Origin: Acanthamoeba castellanii str. Neff
Lineage: Eukaryota > Discosea > Longamoebia > Acanthamoebidae
Reading direction: 5' to 3'
NCBI RefSeq assembly: GCF_000313135.1
Contig: NW_004457586.1
Location: forward strand, 730,990-794,989
DNA length: 64,000 nucleotides
This document shows positions 56,147 through 64,000 of this stretch, in pieces (positions within the stretch are counted from its first letter, which is position 1; every line of letters starts with the position of its first letter). Made by a program: the position numbers and the translations under genes. Under the pieces are notes generated by a model that worked only from the letters and a program-made list of their open reading frames with translations, was not told the origin of the DNA and did no database searches.

Positions 56147-57929
56147 TCAGACGGCATAGACGAGGAACGGCGAGTCGGGCAGGTGCACACCCTGGTACTG
56201 GATGCTCACGTGATGATCGCCAGCCGACGCTGGCGTGAAGGCGCACCTGAAACGACCACCAACGGGCTTCAGGTCAGCTCCCTCTCTTCCTCCCCCAATC
56301 ATGGTAATTGGTAGACAGCACTCACTCACTCACTCACTGACGGGCAAGGCAGGGGGAGAGGCGTACATGAAGACGTTGGGCGACGTGGCTTGGCAGGAGA
56401 GCTTGGCGACCTGACCGCCAGGCGTGGCCACGGTGACGAGGAACGGCTGGTCGGGCGTGGTGGCGTTGCGGAAGCGGTCGCGCGCGGTGATGGAGAGCTG
56501 GATGGGGTTGCCCACGGGCACGCTGCTCGGAGGTACGCCCGTTATGATGGTCTCGTTCACGTCGACGCGTCCGGGCTCGATCACGTAGGGCAGCGGGCTG
56601 TTGCCGATCGACTCGCCCGACTCGGTGATGTGAAGCTCAAACTTGCCAGCCACCGTCGCGTTGAAGAACACCGTGTACGTGCCTACGCCACACGACGCAC
56701 GCGCACACAACACACACGGCACACACGACACACGACGCATTAAGTGAACGAGACGACCAACAACGCAGAGGCGAAAAAGAGAGGGCACACCATCTTGGTT
56801 GTCCTTGATGACGGCCTTCTGCTCGATGGGGTTGTTGTCCTTATCGACGCCGCGGAAGACCGCCTCGAACTCGTCACCGCCGTTGAGGCGCGTGTTGCCG
56901 TGGTAGTCGGCCGCCCGGATGGAGAACATGGTGGGTGTTCCCGCCGTCGTGCCCGCCAGGGCGTCGCCCTCCGCCACGCAGTGGGCCGGGTAAGCTGCAG
57001 CACCACGCCCAGGATCAACCTCAGCCGCACACCACCGCACTCGCACACACGACACGCGCGGCACACACACGACACACGCACACCACCGCACACGACACGA
57101 CACGAGGCAAGGCCAAGGCCGTACCGCGAAGGTAGGGCGCAAGGTTCTCCATGAGGGTGATGATTCCTTGCGTGTACCACTGGACGAACGGCGACTAGAC
57201 AGCGCAGGCAAAGAAGCAAACGAAGAAGAAGGAAATGAGAATCGAATCGTAGCACAAGTACACAAGGTAAGACAAGGCAAGTACCCCGAGCGGGTTGTTG
57301 CCGAGGTCGAGGTCGACTGCTGGATTGAGGAACGACCTGCAGGGGCGACGACAACGACGTTGTTATGATCACCATACCATCACCACCACCAGCACCACCA
57401 TCATCGCCACCAGCACCACCACCGTCGCCGCCATCAATGCCGCTAGAAGAGGGACGTACAGTTCGCCGGGCACGGTCTTGATCTTGTTGTCGCCCAGGAG
57501 CAGCTTACGAATGGTTGCGTGCAGCCAACCCACCTCTCGATTCTGCATAGAGGTGCGTTAAGGGGGTAGGTGTATCGCGCGTGTCGTGTCGTGTCGTTGG
57601 TGTCGCGTCGCGTCGCGTCGCGTCGTTGGTCGTGTCGTGTCTTGTGACGTACGATGGATTTGAGCTGATTGTGAGAAAGGTCGATGACGCGGAGCTTTTT
57701 GCACTGGCCCAGCCCGCGAGGGAGATGGTCGAGCCGATTGTTGGACCCGTGGATTTCCTCGAGAGCGGTGAAGTTGCGGAACGTCACGTTATCGATCACC
57801 GTCAGCTGGTTGAAGCTCACGTTGAGTATCTGCAGCTTGGACAGATTGGCCAGCTCGTCCGGGAGACTCGTCAGCTCGTTCTTGTCTGATGATTGTATAT
57901 ATTTGTGGTTGTATGTGCGTGTGTGTGTG

Positions 57930-58002
<73 letters not shown>

Positions 58003-59127
58003 AACAGAAATGGCAGACGTTAGCATCAGGAATGACTGAAAACGCTGAACGATTCGGGGCGTTGAGTACCGAGACGAAGGTTGGTGAGCGAAGTGGCGTT
58101 GCCGATGGCGGATGTAAGGGACTTGATGCCGCACTCGGTCAGTTCCAGCACCTGGAGGTTGGGCAGCTCGCCGAAGCGCTCGGGGACCTCGAGGCCCGGG
58201 TTGATGGACAGGTTCAGGTGCTTGAGCTGCTTGAGCTGGAACACCTCCGGGAACACCTTGACCAGGTGGTTCTTGGCCAGCGACAGCGACGTCAGCGAGT
58301 GCAGGCCCGTAAAATCCTCCGGCAGGCCCGTCAGCCTGTTACCCGCCACACTCAACGTCTGCACACGCACACGCGCACACACACGCACCACCGCACACGC
58401 ACACGCACACGCACACGCACACGCACACGCACACGCACACGCACACGCACACGCACACGCACACGCACACGCACACGCGATATTAGAGTAGAGCCAACGC
58501 TCAGAGGTGGAAGGAAGCGAACCTCGAGCTTGACGAGGCGAGAGATGGCCGGGGCCGGGAGGGCGGTGATGCCGTTGCCCTCGGTGATGAGGACGCGCAG
58601 GTTGGTCAGCTGGTAGAGCTCCCACGGGAGGACGTGGATCTCGTTGTAGGAGATGTCCAGCTCCTCGAGGTTGACCAGCTTCTTGACGGTGGGCGGCATG
58701 CCCTGCAGGTAGTTGTGGGACAGGTTGAGCCGCACGAGCAGCTTCAGCCGCACGATCGACTTGAACGACCCGAGCTTCCTGATCTCGCAATCGCTCAGGT
58801 TCAGCTCCGTCCCTGGGAAGGCGCCCAAGCGCGCAGGCAGACACATTTTATTAGTATTATTATTTACATTTTTATTAGTATTCAAATTAAGGGAAGTGTG
58901 AATAATATTAATAATTAATATATTTATATTTTTTTAAATAATCAAGTGAAGTTGTGGTCTGTGAGGAAAAAAATAAAGTCTTATCAGATGAGTGGTACCT
59001 CCAGTCTGACGGCACAAGGACACCTGAATGGGAGTTAGGTTAGGGAAAGGAATGCAGACACTCATATCGAGCGTTTAACAGACGAGGGTACCTGGTCCTT
59101 GGCCTTCTTGGTCATGGCTCCTCCCAT
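56147..59127 (-). CDS. Leucine-rich-repeat protein with filamin-type repeats
   Basis: The ATG at 59127 gives MGGAMTKKAKDQVSLCRQTG from two tiny exons, then GTELNLSDCEIRKLGSFKSI and about eleven LRRs (LVRLNLSHNYLQGMPPTVKK, LEELDISYNEIHVLPWELYQ, LTSLSLAKNHLVKVFPEVFQ, LQILNVSFNQLTVIDNVTFR, LRVIDLSHNQLKSI, KLLLGDNKIKTVPGEL, VDLDLGNNPLGSPFVQWYTQ). After a short linker come two filamin/ABP280 (Ig-like) repeats: SIRAADYHGNTRLNGGDEFE ... GTYTVFFNATVAGKFELHIT ... IGNSPLPYVIEPG, and LSITARDRFRNATTPDQPFL ... FTPASAGDHHVSIQYQGVHL with the closing PDSPFLVYAV at 56147. The N-terminal MGGAMT fits an N-myristoylation signal (Gly2, Thr6). About ten introns, several filled by microsatellites. Probably a membrane-linked scaffold of the actin cortex (inference). 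Confidence 0.88.
57580..57643. repeat. Intronic GTGTCGTTGG / GTCGC repeat (LRR-filamin)
   Basis: Reads GTGTCGTGTCGTGTCGTTGG, a (GTCGC)n patch, then GTCGTTGGTCGTGTCGTGTC on the plus strand, in an intron of a minus-strand gene. It shares the words of the repeats at 34009, 38961 and 40659. Confidence 0.85.
57918..58001. repeat. (TG)n microsatellite in LRR-filamin intron
   Basis: A nearly pure run of about forty TG units, in an intron between LRR exons. Confidence 0.95.
58365..58479. repeat. (ACGCAC)n minisatellite in LRR-filamin intron
   Basis: About fifteen ACGCAC hexamers, with variants at the left edge, inside the intron after the exon beginning (minus strand) ETLSVAGNRLTGL. Confidence 0.95.
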
Positions 59128-59408
59128 CTTGGTGGGTTGTGTCTTGGGCTGCGGTGATCGCTGATCGAGTGTCGAGAGAGCAGATGAGACAACAACTGAA
59201 ATTGGCGCCTGGCAACAGGAAAAGTTGAAAGAAACACATTTTCTTTTGTAACAGCTCTTTCTGTGGTGGTTGGTGGGCTCGCGTGGCGTAGAGCAACGAG
59301 ACGAAAGCGAGAAAGAAGGAAGTGTGGGGTGGGTGGTAGAAGTAGGAGCTGCCAAAGAAGCAGAAGAAGACTACTTCGATTGTGCAAACGTTCAACACAA
59401 AAACAGAG
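59128..59408. promoter_or_regulatory. Bidirectional promoter region (LRR-filamin / tandem-CH)
   Basis: 281 bp between two divergent start codons of two cytoskeleton-type genes. Long GAAA/TTTC-type tracts near 59220-59260 and 59300-59330. Shared control is inferred from spacing only. Confidence 0.5.
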
Positions 59409-62356
59409 ATGGCGGACGCACAAGCGCTCGAGATAACCGGCAAAGCGTCGGCGTACGAACCAGCCTGGGTGCTCCAACAGCGCAAGGCACCGCCCCTCTT
59501 CTCCTATGTGTCCTTACTCTTTGCGGCTTCGTCCCTCCCTTTCTTTCTTTTCGCTCTTTAGCTCTTTAGCTCCGGAGGCTATTTTGATTTAATAAACAAT
59601 AAATAATATAATTATAAAAACACAAAAATAACATTTAATTTATTGTGGACATCGCCTGACGCGACGCTACTGTGTTCTGTGTGGTGGGTGTGTGAACGCG
59701 TTCGTACTCTGGACAGACATTCAGCAGGTGGTGCAACCAATGGCTCGAGGCCCGCGGCGTCAACCGATTGACCCGCGCCACCTCGAGACCGACCTCGCTG
59801 ACGGCGTACGCTGCCCGCCCCCCCGTTGCTCCCGTTTACCATGACCTGCGCAAGTGCGGCGCCGCCGCTTGTGTGGCCCATCGCTCACCACTACATACTT
59901 TTCTCTCTATCTCGTCTGCTCACAGAGGAAACTCGCGCACGTGCTGGAGGCCGTGGCTGGCGCTCAGCATCTGGTGTCGCATCTCAACTCCAACCCTTCA
60001 AACCGTCTCCAGCAGATTCACAACTGTGACAGGGTTCGCACACGTGTGTGTTTGTGCGCGTGCGTGCGTGCGTTGTCGTGTCGTGTGTGCGTGTGGTGGC
60101 CGTGTGTCGTGTGTCGTGTGCCGTGCCGTGCGGTAATTCTTACATGCGAGGTGCCGTCAAGGTGTTGAGCGTGCTGAGGGAGGAGGGCGTGCCGCTGGTG
60201 AACATCGGAGCCGAAGATATCTGCGATGGCAACCCCAAGCTGCTGCTCGGCCTTCTCTGGCTCCTCATTCTCGCTACCACATCGCCCAAGCAGGTACCAT
60301 CACGGGATACGCGACACGACACGACACGCACGACACATATAACACGACACGACACACGCTGAGCACATGCGTGTGGACGGTGGGCGCAGGCAACCAGAGC
60401 GGTAAGGGCGGCGAGGCGGAGAAGGGCGGCGAGGCCAAGAAGAACCTCCTCCTCTGGTGCCAGAGCGTGCTCAACCCGCAGGGACTGCACCCCAAGGATT
60501 TCAATCAGTCGTACGATTCGCGTGGCTTTCGGTGTGTGTCGCGTGTGTGCGCCGTATATGTCGCGTGTGTGTCAAGTCCGGCGGTGGACTCACACTTCAA
60601 TAATTGCAGGTGGACCAACGGCCTTTGTTTCAGCGGACTCGTCAACGCGCTGAAGCCCGACGCTGCACTACCTCTGCACGATCCCGTACGCACACACACA
60701 CCGCACGCGCACACGCGCGCGCGCGCACGCAGCATGTTCACGCGGTATCGAGCAGGACGCGGCGAGGGAGAACCTGGAAGCCGCGTTTCGCAAAGCGAAG
60801 GAGCTGCTCGACATCCCGCCGCTACTGGAGCCCGACGACCTGCTCAACTCCGACCCCGACGACAAATCGATCATGGTGCGCCACCGCCACCTTAAATCCT
60901 CCATCACCTTAACCTTTAGGTTAGCACTCCTCGCCAACCAAGCGAGCGATCTGTGTGTGCTCTCAATAGACCTACGTAAGCTACTTCCGGCGCTGGCACA
61001 CCGAACACGGGGCGGAGCTCGGCGCTGAGCCAGTCAAGCCGGCGGCGGCGGTGCTGGTGGTGGAAGAGAAGCCCCAGACGCCGGTCATTGTGCCCGAGCC
61101 CGAGCCCGAGCCCGCGCCCGAGCCCACTGTGGCGTCCGGCAAGCAGCACGGCCTGAACGACGCCCACATCCTGGCGCAGGTGGAGAAGCGCTTCTGCAAG
61201 CTGAGAGCGCTCCAGAACGAAAAGCTGTACGTCGCCCCCTCTCCCCCTTCAACCCTTCCATTACAGCTCGACTGATCGTCTGTTTGTCGAACATGTGTCG
61301 TGCGTGTCGTGCGTGTTGCGTGGTGTGTGCGGTGTGCACAGGGCGCTGGAGGCAAAGATCAGGGTGCTGGAGGAGAAGCTGAGAACGGCATGGACGGACG
61401 AGCGGCGGCGGGAACACGAACGCGAATTGCTGGAGCGGCTGGCGACCGCCGAAAAGGAGCTCGAGCTGGTCTCGGCCCGATTTCGAGTTATCGAGGACTC
61501 CATGCTCAGGTGCACACTCCCCACTCCTCTAACGTTACCTTCATTTTGTCGACACACGCATTGACACTCGTGTGTGTCGTGTCGTGTGTGTGTCGTGTGT
61601 GTGTCGTGTGTGTCGTGTGTGTCGTGTGTGTCGTGTGTGTCGTGTGATTGCAGGAAGGAGAAGGAGAGCAAGAGGCTGCTGGAGGACAAGAAGGAGCTCG
61701 AGAGCAAGTTCAACGACTACAGGCGCAGCGCCGGCGAGAAGCTCAGCAAGATCAGGTCCGATTACGACATGCTCGAGCGGCGACACCAGAAGCAGCTCTT
61801 CGACGAACAAAACAAGGTAAGTCAGCACCTCCACCAATCCGCCACGCTCATTTTATTTTATGTTCATATGTTTGTCTATATGAATATATATATTTATATG
61901 TATCTTCCATATATTGCCAATGTTTTTAACTCCGCGTGTTGATGGGTTGGTGGCCAGGTGATTGACATCAAGGTCAAGTGGGAGATGGCCGAGAAGCACA
62001 CGCGCGACGAGAAGCGGAAGCGAATCGCGGCCGAGAGGCGCACGCGGCAGCTCGAGCGAAAGCTCGCCCAGGTGCTGATGAACGTGACCCACTCCAACCT
62101 GTGGGCCTTTGGCGACAGCGACGGCGCCCAGAAGCTGTTCTCGATGAGCGAGGGCGATGACGACGACGATATCCCGGAGGAGGACGAGATCGAAGAAGAA
62201 GAAGACGACGACGAGGCCAAGGCCGGAAAGGCCAACAAACCCTCCGGCGAGCACGACAACTGGGAGAAGCTTCTGGGCATCCACGCCTACACCGGCGAGG
62301 AGGGACACAACAAGCTGGCGACCCCGCCGGCCACGCCCACCAAGGGCCAGAAGTGA
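59409..62356 (+). CDS. Tandem calponin-homology (alpha-actinin type) protein with C-terminal coiled coil, apparent frameshift
   Basis: An actin-binding protein. Exon 1 (ATG at 59409) codes [13 protein letters not shown] and joins to [16 protein letters not shown] at 59717, matching the [20 protein letters not shown] start of alpha-actinin. This junction needs a GC donor (AAG|GCACCGCC). CH1 continues as [13 protein letters not shown] in a different frame (one base missing near 59765), then [13 protein letters not shown] and [31 protein letters not shown]2 is [11 protein letters not shown] ... [36 protein letters not shown], ending [21 protein letters not shown] Pro/Glu linker ([11 protein letters not shown]) leads to a ~200-residue coiled coil and a very acidic tail ([20 protein letters not shown]). 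No spectrin repeats or EF-hands, so the layout is cortexillin-like. Confidence 0.87.
61571..61647. repeat. (GTGTGTC) repeat in tandem-CH gene intron
   Basis: Repeated GTGTGTCGT units fill the intron before the [19 protein letters not shown] exon. Confidence 0.9.
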
Positions 62357-62808
62357 TCACTTTCGTTATTTAATATTGAGATTTTAATATTTCAATATTC
62401 AATCCAAAAAGATAAGAAAGAAAAGAAGGAAGAAACCCGGATCCTTCCGAATCGGGATCGTGGGTCGACAGAAGCCAACGGCGACACCCGAGTACTGCGC
62501 TTGGCTGACGGGCACATCGTTTACCCAAGACCCACCCATTAAGTAGAAGCACGGGTGATCTCGGCCGTTTCTCTTTTCATATACAAGGTACGCACACCCA
62601 CGCTGTTCGAGTTGAGAGCAATACTACGGCACATTATCAATACTACTTTTTCACTCGCACATTCAAATGCAATGAAAGTGGCGACTTGCAACTTCCAATC
62701 TATGTCACACCCGCCACCGATCTATTTTCGTTATTATTATAATCTTTTGTTCCTTGGATTTGAATAATTATTCATTTGATTTTTGTTTACAAATTACAAA
62801 TAAATCAA
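62357..62808. other. Intergenic, tandem-CH 3' flank and E1 5' flank
   Basis: About 450 bp. The left part is AT-rich (TTTAATATTTCAATATTCAA near 62372-62402). The middle is GC-rich with short inverted words (CCGAATCGG). The right part is AT-rich again up to the next start. No RNA gene or ORF could be supported. Confidence 0.45.
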
Positions 62809-62853
62809 ATGCTGAATTTCATTGTTATTCGTTGTTATATGTTACTTGGTCAG

Positions 62854-64000
62854 ATGCTACGTGTTGGAGCAAGAGGCACACGCACGCAGGGAAGCAGCTT
62901 CCTGTCTTCTTCCCGCTTCACCGGTGTCACCGCCGCCGCTGCCGCCCGGTTCTGCCCGGCTGCGCGGTCGCAGACACTCGGCCTCGTCGGTCGCTACAGC
63001 AGCAGCACCACCACCACAGCGGTCGAGGGCGGCAAGCTGACCCAGGAGGAGGTCGACAACCAGAACAAGCACGCCAACGTGCTGCGTCTCGTCAACGCCT
63101 ACCGCACCTACGGCCACTTCGACGCCGCCCTCGATCCCCTGGGCCGCCGCCAGCGAGGGTACCACCACCACTCCGACTACTCTCCTCTCACCAATGTTGT
63201 TGTGCCATGCAATTATTACGATCGTCATATATGACGTATATATATATAAGCCGTTGTTCCAGACACTTATATAGTCATATGTGTGCGGTGGTGTGCGTGT
63301 TGTGTGTCGTTTTGTGTCGACAGTGCGCCAGAGGGTGTGCTGGATGCGGCGCGGTATGGGCTGGGGAATGAGGAGGTGCAGCTCCGGGGCCTGTTCTTCG
63401 GGCTCGACAAGGAGAAGGCCAGCGTGAGCGAGATCGTCGACGCCCTGAAGAAGACCTACTGCAGCAGCGTCGGCGTGGAGTTCACCCACGTGGAGAACCC
63501 CGAGGAGCAGACCTGGCTGGCGCGCCGCTTCGAGGCCGCAATGGGCCGCACCGCCACCGGCGCCACCGCCCAGAACGCCCTGCCTGCCGAGGACAAGAAG
63601 CGCATCCTCAACCTCCTGCAGACCTCCGAAGAGTTCGACCACTTCCTCCACACCAAGTTCCGAGGTACCACCATCACCCACCACCACTGCCGCCACCGAA
63701 GAACCCGCCGAGAGAGAGAGAGAGAGAGAGGCACTTCTAACTTCATCGATGTGATCATGTGGGCTGCGCGCAGCTGTGAAGCGCTACGGGCTGGAGGGGT
63801 GTGAGTCCATGATGGCTTGCATGGACACCATTTTCAGCAAGGCCGCGGAGAGCAGCTTCGATGAGGTACTACTTTAGTTGTTAAATAATTCCCAATTACT
63901 ATTCAATTACTTGTTTATCAATTTATGCATTGTTTATTATATTATCAACTAATTGTCGTGCGTGTCGTGTCGTGTGCCAGGCTGTGATCGCGATGCCGCA
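62854..64000 (+). CDS. Mitochondrial 2-oxoacid dehydrogenase E1 (OGDH/DHTKD1 type), 5' part
   Basis: A thiamine-diphosphate E1 subunit of the 2-oxoglutarate or 2-oxoadipate dehydrogenase complex; the 3' end lies outside the window. The N-terminus MLRVGARGTRTQGSSFLSSS (ATG at 62854; in-frame ATGs at 62809 and 62839 also possible) is an Arg/Ser-rich presequence. Then NVLRLVNAYRTYGHFDAALD, APEGVLDAARYGL, KKTYCSSVGVEFTHVENPEE, TWLARRFEAAMG, LLQTSEEFDHFLHTKFR, AVKRYGLEGCESMMACMDTI and, at the edge, EAVIAMP (start of the 'MPHRGRLN' block). EFDHFLxTKF and the short spacing resemble DHTKD1; RYGLEGCES is also near OGDH, so the paralogue is unresolved. At least three introns, with GTGTGTCGT and TATATA runs. 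Confidence 0.87.

Overview
The window is nuclear DNA of a gene-dense, intron-rich, GC-rich protist. Small introns (mostly 60-150 bp), a mixture of animal-like regulatory proteins (4E-BP, CDK5RAP3/C53, a GRAB-domain golgin, a SNAP-25-type SNARE, PRMT1) and bacterial-type enzymes (erythromycin esterase family, DUF924, SseB-like), plus tandem-CH and filamin-repeat cytoskeletal proteins, point to a free-living amoebozoan of the Acanthamoeba kind. That placement is inference from gene content, not from a marker gene. No viral, CRISPR or complete RNA gene was seen.

Layout. 1-5 kb: cytosolic isoleucyl-tRNA synthetase (minus, 3' end outside the window). 5.8-8.2 kb: SDR42E-like dehydrogenase (minus). 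8.3-12.5 kb: dual-specificity phosphatase, CFAP20 and PRMT1 (plus). 12.9-14.3 kb: SRPBCC protein (minus) and SseB-like protein (plus). 14.5-21.8 kb: erythromycin-esterase-family enzyme, PLP aminotransferase and an unrecognised protein (all minus). 22-26.3 kb: a small membrane protein (plus), PPIL4 cyclophilin-RRM (minus) and dephospho-CoA kinase (plus). 26.4-32.4 kb: a secreted protein (minus), a SNAP-25-like SNARE and a large L-domain-repeat surface receptor (plus). 32.5-41 kb: a disordered Arg-rich protein (minus), a GRAB golgin and CDK5RAP3/C53 (plus). 41.2-45.3 kb: DUF924 (minus), 4E-BP and BolA (plus) and an RWP-RK protein (minus). 45.5-52.3 kb: APC1 (minus) with a 607-nt N gap. 52.5-56 kb: a GT49/LARGE-like membrane protein and a REDIC1-like protein (plus). 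56.1-62.4 kb: an LRR-filamin-repeat protein (minus) divergent from a tandem-CH coiled-coil protein (plus). 62.8 kb to the end: the 5' part of a mitochondrial 2-oxoacid dehydrogenase E1.

Functional themes are eukaryotic housekeeping: translation and its control (IleRS, 4E-BP), Golgi/ER trafficking and ER quality control (golgin, SNARE, C53), cell cycle (APC1), CoA supply, Fe-S/redox (BolA), arginine methylation and the actin cytoskeleton. Neighbours are often head-to-head with 80-280 bp between start codons, so shared bidirectional promoters are likely.

The most interesting signals are two different sequences each found in two introns of the IleRS gene; two GC-AG introns with the same first eight bases; a donor-site preference for GTACG; a dispersed intronic repeat built on GTGTCGTTGGTCGTGTCGTG; a 4E-BP with duplicated TTPGGT sites and a TOS-like tail; a C53 protein with five W-centred UFM1/ATG8-type motifs; CFAP20 in a probably non-flagellate amoeba; and the split of filamin-type parts over two divergent genes. 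Several apparent single-base frameshifts and the N gap indicate a draft assembly.
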